Numbered from the stretch's first letter, positions 48,333 to 57,586 are shown. The stretch is 64,000 bases of DNA from Pezicula radicicola (GCA_003008705.1 PDUO01000006.1:71295-135294); one strand, 5' to 3'. The notes: generated by a model not told the origin, from the sequence alone. A program made the numbers and translations.

Positions 48333-49304
48333 ATGCGCCCACTTACTGAGGAGGTAAGTTGCTGCTCATATTTTTCACCCTGCCAAAGGGCAGAGTATAG
48401 TACTTACAATAAAGCAGGAAACGCAAACTTTGTTCACGAAGCTCGCCAATTACACTGGGAACTCGTTGAAGAACTTGATCGCTCCTCTGGACAATGGTCC
48501 AAATGCAGACCGTTACGTAAGTGTCAATTGTCCCTTCTAGGTTCAGTCACTCATCGCTTCTGAATCATGTTTGAGTTACTCCCAATATATCGGGGACAAG
48601 TAAACTGACACAAAATCTCTGATTTTAGGTCTTTAGAATGCACAATCAGAGGTGTTACTATGTGCGACTTTCCATAGCCAACCTTGCGACGTCAATTTCT
48701 AGAGATAAACTGCTGTCTTTAGGAACCTGCCTCGGTATGCTCACCTTCCACCATATTCCATAGAACTCAGCTAATACCATCAAAGGCAAGTTTACTAGGT
48801 CAGGCAAGTTTAGGTTGCATATTACTAGTCTCCACGTTTTGGCTGAGCACGCCCGGTACAAGGTCAGTGATTCTTGTAGAATTGTATCTGATTTTGAACT
48901 AATTAAACCGTCTAGGTTTGGGTTAAGGCAAATGGCGAGATGGTACGTACCCAATATCTTGAATCAGAACACCAGTTTCGAGCTGATTACTCATTGTCCT
49001 GAATCACGTTTGAGTTACTCCCGCAATATCTAGAACAAGTAAACTAACTCCGAGTCTCTGAGTGCAGCCTTTCTTGTATGGTGGCCATATAGTTAAAGCA
49101 CACGTAGGAAGATGGTCAGAGGATTGCCCTGAGCACCAAGGAGTGGTAGTTCTGAATATGTCCGACCAGCCATTAGGTTTTGGAGTTACTGCCAGAAGTA
49201 CGGCAGAAGCTAGACGGTTAGATCCAACTGGAATTACTTGCTTCAGGCAGGCGGATTGTGGAGAATACTTGAGAGATGAGGATAGCTTGTTTGCAACAAA
49301 CTGA
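48333..49304 (+). CDS. nip7: 60S ribosome subunit biogenesis protein Nip7
   Basis: Six exons, 48333..48353, 48418..48516, 48629..48734, 48786..48862, 48916..48942 and 49068..49304, encode 188 residues. The first exon is 21 bases (MRPLTEE) and the fifth is 27 bases (VWVKANGEM). The spliced sequence reads ETQTLFTKLANYTGNSL, RMHNQRCYYVRLSIA and KFRLHITSLHVLAEHARYK. The C-terminal PUA domain follows: PFLYGGHIVKAHVGR, GVVVLNMSDQPLGFGVT and RQADCGEYLRDEDSLF. Nip7 is a small, highly conserved nucleolar factor needed for 27S pre-rRNA processing. Five introns in a gene this short is intron-dense, and introns 2 and 5 share a long similar segment (see repeats). Confidence 0.94.
48546..48622 (+). repeat. 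Intronic repeat copy A (nip7 intron 2)
   Basis: About 77 bases inside intron 2 (48517..48628) match a segment of intron 5. The core TGTTTGAGTTACTCCC and ACAAGTAAACT are shared almost exactly. Consistent with an introner-like element, or with intron duplication. Confidence 0.75.
48987..49061 (+). repeat. Intronic repeat copy B (nip7 intron 5)
   Basis: About 75 bases inside intron 5 (48943..49067), same orientation as copy A. Shared blocks are CTGAATCA, GTTTGAGTTACTCCC, ATATC, ACAAGTAAACT and TCTCTGA. By eye about three quarters of positions match. Confidence 0.75.
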
Positions 49305-49756
49305 GGATATCTAGCGAAGATATTGACAAGAACATAGCATGGAAAGGCGTTCTCGGGATCAGTGGCGTTCATATGGGCTCTGTAAAAGCATGCCAACTAG
49401 ACGAGGCAAATGGGTCATCATATGCCAAATATATTTTGTTGTCGGCCTTTGATATTTTCCTGCTTCTTCTCTTAAGATCCTATGAGCAGAAATTTCAGTG
49501 CAAAATGTCCTGCAAACCCATAACTAGCCACCGTTGTTATCTATACTGCGTAGATATGCCATAGAAATACTCCCTGGAGGTCAATATAGAGTTCTTCTTG
49601 TTGGTCACGTGAAGATATAATTTGCCGATTCTCACCAAATTATTTTGGATCACAGACGCCCCTTGAAGTTGATAAAAAGCTAGCGACCAAAAGACGGCTT
49701 ATTGGAGCCCTGTCGCAATCACTCACTCCTCGACCAGGTGCAAATCCAGTGCGGAA
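49305..49756. other. Intergenic region with the mrh4 promoter
   Basis: Contains the nip7 3' region and, at 49603..49611, a GGTCACGTG box. The 63-residue open frame at 49373..49564 has no recognisable content. Confidence 0.5.
49603..49611 (+). promoter_or_regulatory. GGTCACGTG E-box upstream of mrh4
   Basis: Ends 145 bases before the mrh4 start codon, almost the same spacing as at pda1. See the finding on this motif. Confidence 0.45.
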
Positions 49757-51616
49757 ATGCTTAGGCCGAAGACCTCGACATGCTTGCTCTGCATGTTTAG
49801 AGCAGGCCAGCAGACAATCCAAGAGCCTATACGGCAATCAACGAGACATGCCTCCACGCTCATGAAGCCTCGACCATCGCGCATGAATCTCTCGCCGAGT
49901 GTCGCCAAATCGAATACGAAGCCTTCTCGGAGGAAGCAAGATGGGCCATTTGGAGGCATGAACATGAAGGAAGCCAATATACGTGGAGTGCCAGAGCGGC
50001 CGTCTGCCATGCAGGAGAGGAGGACTAATTCGACACGGCCTGGTCGGAGGGATAGGGAGGATGCTAAAGATAAGAAAGGGTTCAAGGCTCTGAAGATGCA
50101 AAGAGCATTGGCGCCGGTATCCTATAACCAGAGGACGTCCATCAAGGAGCGGATGAAGGAACTCGATACATTCGAAATGTTCTCTTTGCTTCCTACTGTT
50201 CAAACGTCGATTTATACACAAGCATTAGAGGGAATGGAGGCTGTTGTACCTACACCCGTGCAAAGAATAGCGATTCCTGCATTACTAGGAGAGAGCGATG
50301 GCAAAAAGAGAAGCAAAACAAGTGCTCGGGAGGATTTTTTGATTGCGGCGGAAACGGGATCTGGAAAAACACTATCCTACCTCATTCCTACAATCAATGC
50401 TGTGAAGCTTGCAGAGGCTGCGGATGCTGATATTGCGGCCCACGAGGAGGCCAAGAGGGAAGAGAAAGAACGGCAACAAACCTTTAACTTCTCTCCAACT
50501 AAATTATCGCCTACGCCCAATATGCCACATCCAACCACCGGCCGGCCACGAGTTATCATTCTGGTTCCAACATCCGAGCTGGTAGCACAGGTTGGAAATC
50601 TCGTCAAGAAGTTCTCACATACCGTCAAGTTTCGTTCTGCCATGATATCCTCTTCATTCAGTGGGCAGGTCATTAGGAACCGTTTGTTTTCGCCTGGAGG
50701 AATTGATATATTGGTCTCTACTCCCCACCTGCTCTCTTCAATAGCCGACTCGGATCCTAATATCCTGTCCCGCGTAACACATCTGGTTATCGATGAAGCT
50801 GACTCGCTTCTGGATCGTGGATTCTCACCCCTTACCTCGGCTATCATCGATCGAGCGAATCCCTCTTTGAAACAGCTTATTCTATGCTCTGCTACTATTC
50901 CTCGGAGCATGGATAAGCTCTTGCGAGAACGCTATAGCGAAATTCGACGTATCGTGACTCCCAACTTACACGCTATTCCAAGACGCGTACAACTGGGTGT
51001 CGTCAATGTTGAAAAGGAGCCTTATCAAGGAAACAAGAACCTTGCATGTGCAGACACGATATGGTCCATTGGAAAAGCTGCAGCTGAACACGACGGTCCA
51101 GTGAAGGATGTAATGGATGTCAAGCGCGTTCTAGTCTTCGTCAACGAGCGTGAAAAGACGAAGGAAGTGACAGACTATCTGGTCTCAAAGGGCATCGATG
51201 CTATTGCACTGAACAGAGATACTCCTGAGCAACGGCAATCGGAGATGCTTGCATCTTTCACGACATCAACTCCTCTCACAGTTCCAAAAGTATCACAACA
51301 TCCAGGCTCCCTTGCGGATAATCAACCCAACTATCTCCCTCCTGGTCGCGTTGCACCCCCTGTCAAGCGCTCATTGCCCAACATGAAGGTACTAGTGACC
51401 ACGGATCTTGGCTCAAGAGGTATCGACACCTTGGCAGTACGCCATGTTATCTTGTATGATGTTCCACATTCGACTGTCGATTTTATTCATAGACTCGGAA
51501 GAACAGGTAGAATGGGTAGACGTGGAAGGGGTATTGTACTTGTTGGAAAGCATGACCGTTCGGATATTGTTGCGGAGGTTAAGGAAGGTATGTTTAGTGG
51601 CCAGGCGCTTATTTGA
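49757..51616 (+). CDS. mrh4: Mitochondrial ATP-dependent RNA helicase Mrh4 (DEAD box)
   Basis: A single exon of 619 residues. The N-terminus MLRPKTSTCLLCMFRAGQ with RQSTRHAST fits a mitochondrial presequence. Helicase motifs in order: Q-like region VPTPVQRIAIPALLG; motif I AAETGSGKT near residue 197; Ia-like ILVPTSELVAQVG; DEAD as VIDEADSLLD near 345; SAT as LCSATIP near 377; LVFVNEREKT; VTTDLGSRGID; and motif VI HRLGRTGRMGR near 577. The insert between motif I and Ia (about residues 210-265, Glu/Lys-rich, then Pro-rich) is typical of Mrh4. In yeast Mrh4 binds 21S rRNA and is needed for late assembly of the mitochondrial large ribosomal subunit. The name rests on this architecture and neighbouring motifs. 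Confidence 0.9.
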   Translation: MLRPKTSTCLLCMFRAGQQTIQEPIRQSTRHASTLMKPRPSRMNLSPSVAKSNTKPSRRKQDGPFGGMNMKEANIRGVPERPSAMQERRTNSTRPGRRDREDAKDKKGFKALKMQRALAPVSYNQRTSIKERMKELDTFEMFSLLPTVQTSIYTQALEGMEAVVPTPVQRIAIPALLGESDGKKRSKTSAREDFLIAAETGSGKTLSYLIPTINAVKLAEAADADIAAHEEAKREEKERQQTFNFSPTKLSPTPNMPHPTTGRPRVIILVPTSELVAQVGNLVKKFSHTVKFRSAMISSSFSGQVIRNRLFSPGGIDILVSTPHLLSSIADSDPNILSRVTHLVIDEADSLLDRGFSPLTSAIIDRANPSLKQLILCSATIPRSMDKLLRERYSEIRRIVTPNLHAIPRRVQLGVVNVEKEPYQGNKNLACADTIWSIGKAAAEHDGPVKDVMDVKRVLVFVNEREKTKEVTDYLVSKGIDAIALNRDTPEQRQSEMLASFTTSTPLTVPKVSQHPGSLADNQPNYLPPGRVAPPVKRSLPNMKVLVTTDLGSRGIDTLAVRHVILYDVPHSTVDFIHRLGRTGRMGRRGRGIVLVGKHDRSDIVAEVKEGMFSGQALI

Positions 51617-52772
51617 TTGTACAAAAATATCCCAGCTTTTGTAAGATGGTTGTTAGATGGACCGGGCAGGTGTATAATAGGATTACTGGCTGGCTATATA
51701 TTAGCATGTACAATATCTCAATGTGAAGATAAAGGTATGAATCAGAGGCTCGGCTAGGTTTCTGTTATCACCCTACAGAAAATTAATGTGCCTAGTAAAA
51801 TGGGTACCACCACTTTTTCATACTACTACTATTGAGAATTTGACTGTAGGTGAGTGTGTTCCTCTTTTACTTGACGAACATGTTGAAGACATCGAGGCTA
51901 AAGTTTCGGATTCACGGTTTCTTTTGAACATCTTAAGTCAAATCTGATTATATCGCCCTCCAAGACCTAAAGACCCAAAGGATTCGAACCCGGTAGTCCT
52001 GTAGAAAAGGCATCAACAATGGAAAGGAAGATATTTTGAACTAGCTATGTCACAGGGAACCTAGAAACAAGAGCCAACAATAGTACAGGCGACAACTCGT
52101 GGGACTCTAAGATAAGCTCTTCGAAACCAACTTGCCAACTATAGGTTGGAATTGACTCAGATTGAGGTAAGCGAGGTTTAATAATCTGAATGACCTACTG
52201 ATTTAGCTGCTGGTGAAGAAGTGCCAAGGTCTGTAAGTAGAGCTAACGGCTGAAATGCACTCCATCGTTCCCTGTAGTAGAGACAGTCCTTCCCTCTACT
52301 TAGCATCAAATCCCGTCGCAGGCCAGAAGTGGGATTAAACATGTTCTTCTTTTTTCTCTACTCACAATGGTGTAATGAACTCCTAAGATTCGTTACGGCT
52401 ATATACTAGGCGAGTTAAGTTAAATTCAACACCTGCTTACTATACTTTACAAGTCAACTGGCTCTACTATACTAGATATTTTCTTCTATTTCGTATTACA
52501 TCCATCTTGAATGCTGTAGTCTACTAGGTATTATAACAAATCGCTTGGCTTGACAATCTGGTGAATCACATCTCACATTCCAGCCATCGCCTAATCCAGC
52601 GATCTGTTGAGGCTTAGGGAGGGGAAATTTACGGAACACACAATCTAAACATTTCACGCGCTCTAATTCCGACTAAAGCTTTACCTTCAACAAAAGTTTC
52701 AAATAATTACTTCTCCTAATCTTGTATTCTACTTCTACTTACGATATTGAGTAGCCTATCTAGAAAGCTGTC
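51617..52772. other. AT-rich gene-poor spacer
   Basis: No gene is supported. A fragment at about 51988 resembles a reverse-complement tRNA B box, but no cloverleaf forms around it. It is otherwise AT-rich. Confidence 0.45.
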
Positions 52773-53067
52773 ATGTGTAAGTCGTACAAATCAAGATCGA
52801 TTCTGTTATCATCGCGCCGAGATCTAACAATTAACAGTCTCAACAAGTGATATTATTAGCGTAACATTCGGTTTTATTTCAACCTCTTTGGCTATCCTCA
52901 CTATAATGACAACTAGAAGACAACGAAGACAAGGTATCTAGCTATATTCGCGCAGTTGTTATCGTATACTAAGGACTAAAACAGCCGATCTCGAATGTGC
53001 ACACGTAGACCACGAAGATATACTTCTCGAAGCACTGACAAAGGCTGTGCAAAGAAAAAGAAGCTAA
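52773..53067 (+). CDS. Very small membrane protein, three exons (unknown)
   Basis: Exons 52773..52776, 52838..52933 and 52985..53067 join in frame to 60 residues. The first exon holds only ATG plus one base before a GTAAGT donor. The second gives FSTSDIISVTFGFISTSLAIL, a single hydrophobic helix, followed by the basic stop-transfer TTRRQRRQ. The third gives a polar tail, ADLECAHVDHEDILLEAL, ending VQRKRS. All splice sites are canonical and the phases (1 and 1) agree, which is unlikely by chance over a helix-plus-basic-flank pattern. Function unknown. It lies in an AT-rich accessory stretch next to a secreted protein gene. The tiny first exon makes the start less certain. Confidence 0.5.
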
Positions 53068-53305
53068 CTTGAATTGAAACGAGAAGAGTAAAAAAGTTCA
53101 TGTATTAGTTGCAATTAGCGAATGACCGTGGTGTCTTCGGGAATAAGTCGGAATAGTTCAAGTACGTCTTACCTATAAGTCAAATTCATAAAAATCCAGC
53201 GTAACCTTTTAGTGAATTTTAGTTCTATAGTGTACTAAGCGAGAATACTAGTGTATGAATCGAATTGAAGTTATATTTGTACTATACAAAGACAAATAAT
53301 GAAAT

Positions 53306-53980
53306 TCAAGTGCCATCCTTACAATGACCCCACTTGAATTGAAGGAACTTCTTGTTATTACGACAATATTCATCCCTCAAAATCTGTACATCGTTCTCCA
53401 TGTTCCACACCGCCTGCCTCAACGTATTCTTCCTCTCAATCCTCTCTTTATCAAGCTTTCCAGATTTCTTCGGAGGAAACGTGAGGTCAAAGATATCCAT
53501 CACTTTCTTATCAAGTGATTTCAACCACACTTGATACTGTCCAATGAGCTTCGAAACTTTGTCTTTTTGATCTACGCTGTAGTATTCAAAGGCGTATCTC
53601 TCTTTCATGTCATGGAAAGATGCTTGGAAGTCGAGGTAAGCTGCTATCATCTTTTTCGCATCATCGACCGTGATTGTTGTTGCGGTGAGGTCTATATTAT
53701 CTGATGCGGAGATTATGGCTTTGAGGTCCATTTCGAATAGTAATTCTCGGGGAGAGTCCTTGTGTATGAGTTCGCTAACGGGATAGACTTCTTTGGGCAG
53801 ATTATCAGCTGTTATTTTTGCGCTTGATTGGGCAGCTTTGAATCCTGAGATTAGAGTGCTTATTAACGCACTGGAATCTGTCGATGGGGTTTCGTTTGGT
53901 ATTGGATGGCTAGACACTGTAGAAGCGCTGAATGCTAAAAGGGCAGCGACTCCCGCGAGAAATCTGCTGACGGCTACCAT
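53306..53980 (-). CDS. Secreted protein, effector-like (unknown)
   Basis: A single exon of 224 residues on the minus strand. The signal peptide is clear: MVAVSRFLAGVAALLAFSAS then TVSSHPIPNE, with likely cleavage near residue 24. The mature part is mostly alpha-helical and Lys/Asp-rich, for example SALISTLISGFKAAQSSAKI, KMIAAYLDFQASFHDMKERY, KVSKLIGQYQVWLKSLDKKV and TLRQAVWNMENDVQIL. Only two Cys are seen in the mature chain (EYCRNN and GHC near the end), which could form one disulfide. No transmembrane segment, GPI signal or catalytic motif is seen. Small secreted proteins of this type in gene-poor regions of plant-associated fungi include effectors, but no homology is recognised here. Confidence 0.7.
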   Translation of the reverse strand: MVAVSRFLAGVAALLAFSASTVSSHPIPNETPSTDSSALISTLISGFKAAQSSAKITADNLPKEVYPVSELIHKDSPRELLFEMDLKAIISASDNIDLTATTITVDDAKKMIAAYLDFQASFHDMKERYAFEYYSVDQKDKVSKLIGQYQVWLKSLDKKVMDIFDLTFPPKKSGKLDKERIERKNTLRQAVWNMENDVQILRDEYCRNNKKFLQFKWGHCKDGT

Positions 53981-55109
53981 TTTGGAAAATCGGTTTTTGT
54001 CTTCTCTTTAAGAGGATCCAACCTTGTATCTTTTAAGAGGACGTCGAGAAAAGTCAAGGAGGAAAGCCTTCTCTTGTTTTTCTTCGCACAATGGCTGTGA
54101 TTCGAACAGTGCAGAGGTGAGAGTAGCTTGCAATATAAATTGCGGGAAATATTTTATGGGTACAGAGAAAATTTATGTAGGAAACTGAAGGGCCAAAGAA
54201 ATTAGAAAACTATTTGAGTCTAACGCTTAGTTTTTGAAACGATATGAAGTTAAGTTATCTACCGTTAGCCACTATTGGGTCTTCGGTATACTAGGATCCG
54301 CTTGACTAGAAACCCCCCCACCTGTTTTTTTTGTCATTATGCTCCAACACTCATCATTCTACCTCAAATGAAATGTTTGTTACTAGGTGATTAAGTGAGT
54401 TGATAGCCATTATTGTTGCTGGAAAGCTGTTCAGGCTCTTTTTGTTGTTTTATGAGAAGCGAGCCTCCCCCCTATTCAAGCCACTATACTTCGCATCTTG
54501 GCACTGTCTGTTATGTAAGAATATTGATCCGCACAACTAGTCAACCTAGGCCTGCTGTACAGATTCCATCACCTCTACGAGAGTCCCTTATATTTTATCA
54601 TAATTAGAGGATGCCCTTTGCGAAAAGTAATTGGAATGTGGAAGTTTTTACAGAGAAAAAAAAAGAGTTCCTAAACTTGGCTAAATTCAATCATGTTGTT
54701 TGTAACTACCACTCATTTACCTCCGGAGATGAGTTTATGAGATGGGAACCAAACCTTTCGAACAAAGAATACAGATAATAAAGCAAGACACTAATTTCAT
54801 GACCTTCGAAAACGCCAAAAGCAGTAGTTTGGAACCGATGGTTTAATTTGAGATACTGGCCTCAGATACTGAACTGAAATACTGGCTCAAAATACGCAGC
54901 AAAACGGGGTCAAAAAAGAAAAATGCTGGATAATCGTTCATCTGTAGACGTGCAACAAAACGAAGAGGAATGGGTTCCACGTGACCGGGCCTACCAACCT
55001 CGGCATGTCTTCCGTCATGTCGGCTAACCGACGACGACATGTCCTACCTCCCTCTCACTCCCTCAACGGCTTTATTCTCTTCCAACCCTCCTCATACTTT
55101 GTAACTGCA
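53981..55109. other. Spacer upstream of cab5
   Basis: No supported gene. It holds the upstream regions of the secreted-protein gene (minus strand) and of cab5 (plus strand). A CACGTGACC box lies at 54978..54986. Confidence 0.5.
54978..54986 (-). promoter_or_regulatory. GGTCACGTG E-box upstream of cab5
   Basis: CACGTGACC on the plus strand, about 123 bases before the chosen start codon at 55110. It also overlaps the start of the longer in-frame extension (54981), which argues that the extension is promoter rather than coding. Confidence 0.4.
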
Positions 55110-55934
55110 ATGCTACTCCTTGGTCTAACCGGTTCAATTGCAACTGGAAAATCCACTGTCTCCTCCATCCTTTCTGCCCCGCCTTACTCCATCCCTGTCA
55201 TCGATGCAGACGTGCTTGCGCGCAAAGTAGTCGAGCCAGGAACAGCAGGCTACAACAAGATCCTCGCCCACTTCTCTTCTACAACCCACGACCTGCTTCT
55301 GCCTGCCTCGTCCGAGATACCAGAGAATGGAGTAGACGGCAAAGGCAGACCCTTGAACAGGCCAGTTCTAGGAAGGAGGGTGTTCGGGGATAGCGAGGAG
55401 CGGAAGAAGGATCGCGCTGTATTAAACAAGATCGTGCATCCTGCAGTCCGGTGGGAGATGTACAAGGCCTTGCTCTCGTGTTACTTGAGAGGGCACTGGG
55501 CAGTGATCCTTGATGTACCATTGTTGTTTGAGAGTGGGCTCGATATATTATGCGGAACAGTCATGGTTGTCGCTGTGAGAGACCCGGAAATACAGATGAA
55601 GAGATTGAGGGAACGCGATCCACATCTAAGTGCTGAGGATGCGGAGAATCGAGTGAAGAGTCAAGGTGATGTGAGAGAGAAGGCGAGGAGAGCTGTGGCT
55701 AGGGGTGAGGGTGCTGGTGTTGTGGTGTGGAACGATGGTGACAAGGACGAGTTGAAGGCGGAGCTTAGTAGGGTGATGAGTGAGGTTACGAGGAAAAGTC
55801 CAAGGTGGTGGGCTTGGCTTCTGCTATTATGCCCGCCGCTGGCAGGGATGGCGGGCATGTGGAGCTATTACCGGGGACAGGTCATTAATAAAGAATGGAA
55901 GGAACAGGAGCTTCAAACCAAGGCTAGGCTGTGA
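55110..55934 (+). CDS. cab5: Dephospho-CoA kinase
   Basis: A single exon of 274 residues from ATG 55110. The frame is open further up to 54981, but the family motif begins right after this Met: LLLGLTGSIATGKST, the P-loop. Other marks are IPVIDADVLARKVV, GRRVF, LNKIVHPAVRWEM and VILDVPLLFESG. The lid region is RDPEIQMKRLRERD with ENRVKSQ. The enzyme phosphorylates dephospho-CoA with ATP to make coenzyme A, the last step of the pathway. The C-terminus carries an extra hydrophobic helix, WWAWLLLLCPPLAGMAGMW, as in other fungal members, suggesting membrane anchoring, possibly at mitochondria. The start choice is supported by the E-box at 54978..54986, which lies 124 bases upstream. Confidence 0.93.
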   Translation: MLLLGLTGSIATGKSTVSSILSAPPYSIPVIDADVLARKVVEPGTAGYNKILAHFSSTTHDLLLPASSEIPENGVDGKGRPLNRPVLGRRVFGDSEERKKDRAVLNKIVHPAVRWEMYKALLSCYLRGHWAVILDVPLLFESGLDILCGTVMVVAVRDPEIQMKRLRERDPHLSAEDAENRVKSQGDVREKARRAVARGEGAGVVVWNDGDKDELKAELSRVMSEVTRKSPRWWAWLLLLCPPLAGMAGMWSYYRGQVINKEWKEQELQTKARL

Positions 55935-56282
55935 GATGCTAAAGCCATAATCTATGATTTGCTAGTGCGAGTTCAAAGAAGTCTGGGTACTTAAAAATGT
56001 GCACAACAAGGCAAAGGTGAGCTGTCAGACAGCCAGTCCTTGCCATAGTGTTTTGTTGCCCAAGTCTAGTGATTGAGTCAATTGAGTCACAAGAAAGTTG
56101 GGGGGATTTGAGATATCCACCAGGCTCCTATCGCTCATCCAGAGTTCTTATCACTAAAGCACCGATCTTCCATTTGAAGATTATGGCAGGCTGAAAGTCC
56201 ACTGTTGCCAGTTGCTCCAATGAGAAAGAAGCCAGGTAAATCACTATGGCCTGTCTAATCCTAAATACCAGTAAGTAGCAGG
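55935..56282. other. Spacer between cab5 and the transposon
   Basis: 3' region of cab5. No gene or repeat is recognised before the TA dinucleotide that flanks the transposon. Confidence 0.5.
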
Positions 56283-56284
56283 TA

Positions 56285-56313
56285 CAATCGGTTCCCATAA
56301 TTGTTCGCCACTT
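56285..56313 (+). repeat. Left terminal inverted repeat of the Tc1 element
   Basis: Starts CAATCGGTTCCCATAATTG. Exact reverse complement of 57556..57584. Confidence 0.95.
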
Positions 56314-56401
56314 ACGTAATCACCACCACTTCCTTTGAATTAGTATACCTTCATCAATATTAGTCCAAATAGCTTCATTTCTGAACTAAATTAAAGCGAT
56401 T

Positions 56402-57457
56402 TTAATACTTTATTACGCCTCCCTTGTTCTTAATAACCATAGCTAATCTTTTCGGCATAGTGGCGTTTAGTTTAAGAAGTATTTCCCCTGCTATTGTAGG
56501 CCATACTTCTTGTAGTACTCTTTCCATCATACCTATATTCTTGATTTGATGCCTTCTCCTACCGATTATAATCTTAATTTGCTTCCAAAGATTCTCAATA
56601 GGAGAGAGATCTGGCGATTGTGGAGGCCAATATAATCTCTTAACCTTCTGCCTATCCAAAAACCTTCTTACTATCTTCGCAGTGTACCAAGGAGCATTAT
56701 CTTCTTGTATTACTACATCAGAGCCATACTTCTTAACCATCCTTCGATAGAAAGGTAAGAAATGATCTTGGACTGTCTGTAGGTAGCGTTTTCCAGTCAT
56801 TCTACCACCCTTCTCAATAATGACCAAAGGGCCCATTTCATTGCCACAATAGCAAGACCAGACACCAACAGATGTACGCCCACTCTTGAAGCTAGGCTTC
56901 AGATTTTGATCCAAATATTCCTCCCCAGGCGCGCGTGTTACATAATATATACTTCCATCGGCTCCAATTTCGAATGTAACCTCGTCCGACCAAACTACCT
57001 TATTGTAGTCCCTTTTCAGCCTCTTCTCTTGCTTAACCCATATCAGACGCTTGCGTTTGTGCTCGGGTTTGAGGTAAGGCTTCTTACGAGGCTTACGCTT
57101 TGCTTTACCAGCAGCACGGAGGATTTTTCGTACAGAATTTCGACCAAGTTTATGGGAGGATTTGGAGGGCGTAGCAAGGGCATCAAGGGTCTCTTTTGTA
57201 TTTCGAACTGCGTATCGTACAAGGGCTCTATCGTCTCGATTCGATGTCTTCTTTCTTGCGCCAGAGCGAGGCTTTGAATCAAAGCTACTTTTACCATCTT
57301 TCTTGTATCGATCAATGATAGAGCGTATAGTAGAGCGGGGTAGTCGAAAATGCTTAATAATATCGGGAATAGAATGTCCTTGCTCATATCTATCGCAGAT
57401 TTGAGCTCGAACAGTAGAAGAAGTCTCCTTTCGATTTGTTTTAGGTGTAATAGCCAT
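56402..57457 (-). CDS. Tc1-family transposase, DD34E
   Basis: 351 residues from ATG 57457 (MAITPKTNRKETSS). The frame is open further to 57568, but that extension runs into the terminal inverted repeat. An N-terminal paired-type helix-turn-helix region is visible (YEQGHSIPDIIKHFRLPRST), then a second HTH_Tc3-like half with PRSGARKKTSNRDDR. The catalytic triad is Asp in WSDEVTFE, Asp in QEDNAPWYTA and Glu in SPDLSPIENLW, with 34 residues between the second Asp and the Glu (DD34E). The C-terminus ends in a basic stretch. The protein cuts and pastes its element at TA sites. The coding frame is intact, with none of the stop codons expected if repeat-induced point mutation had acted strongly. Confidence 0.95.
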   Translation of the reverse strand: MAITPKTNRKETSSTVRAQICDRYEQGHSIPDIIKHFRLPRSTIRSIIDRYKKDGKSSFDSKPRSGARKKTSNRDDRALVRYAVRNTKETLDALATPSKSSHKLGRNSVRKILRAAGKAKRKPRKKPYLKPEHKRKRLIWVKQEKRLKRDYNKVVWSDEVTFEIGADGSIYYVTRAPGEEYLDQNLKPSFKSGRTSVGVWSCYCGNEMGPLVIIEKGGRMTGKRYLQTVQDHFLPFYRRMVKKYGSDVVIQEDNAPWYTAKIVRRFLDRQKVKRLYWPPQSPDLSPIENLWKQIKIIIGRRRHQIKNIGMMERVLQEVWPTIAGEILLKLNATMPKRLAMVIKNKGGVIKY

Positions 57458-57555
57458 ATTGTATAGAAAGAAAGGTCTGAATAGCTTCATTTTTCGAAGA
57501 GTGGGAGGAAATACAGTATGGTGGGGTGGGCCGCTAACCCGATTTGGACTAGTAA

Positions 57556-57584
57556 AAGTGGCGAACAATTATGGGAACCGATTG
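57556..57584 (-). repeat. Right terminal inverted repeat of the Tc1 element
   Basis: Exact reverse complement of the left repeat. It is followed by the TA target-site duplication. Confidence 0.95.
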
Positions 57585-57586
57585 TA

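Larger units (their letters stand above)
56285..57584 (-). mobile_element. Tc1/mariner transposon, intact, 1,300 bp
   Basis: Bounded by perfect 29-bp terminal inverted repeats (56285..56313 and 57556..57584), flanked on both sides by TA (56283..56284 and 57585..57586), the target-site duplication of this superfamily. It carries one uninterrupted transposase gene. No stop or frameshift is seen, so it may be active or recently inserted. It lies between cab5 and the GW-rich gene. Confidence 0.95.

Noticed and set aside
51975..52015. GGTTCGAATCC-like box on the minus strand, suggesting a tRNA
   Set aside because: The flanking bases do not pair into a T stem, no A box or acceptor stem is found at the right distance, and no cloverleaf can be drawn.
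54981..55109. 43-residue N-terminal extension of dephospho-CoA kinase
   Set aside because: The P-loop normally follows the start directly, and the extension overlaps an E-box. It does not look like a typical targeting peptide.
57458..57568. Upstream extension of the transposase frame
   Set aside because: It runs into the terminal inverted repeat. Tc1-family length and the MAITPK start argue for the shorter protein.
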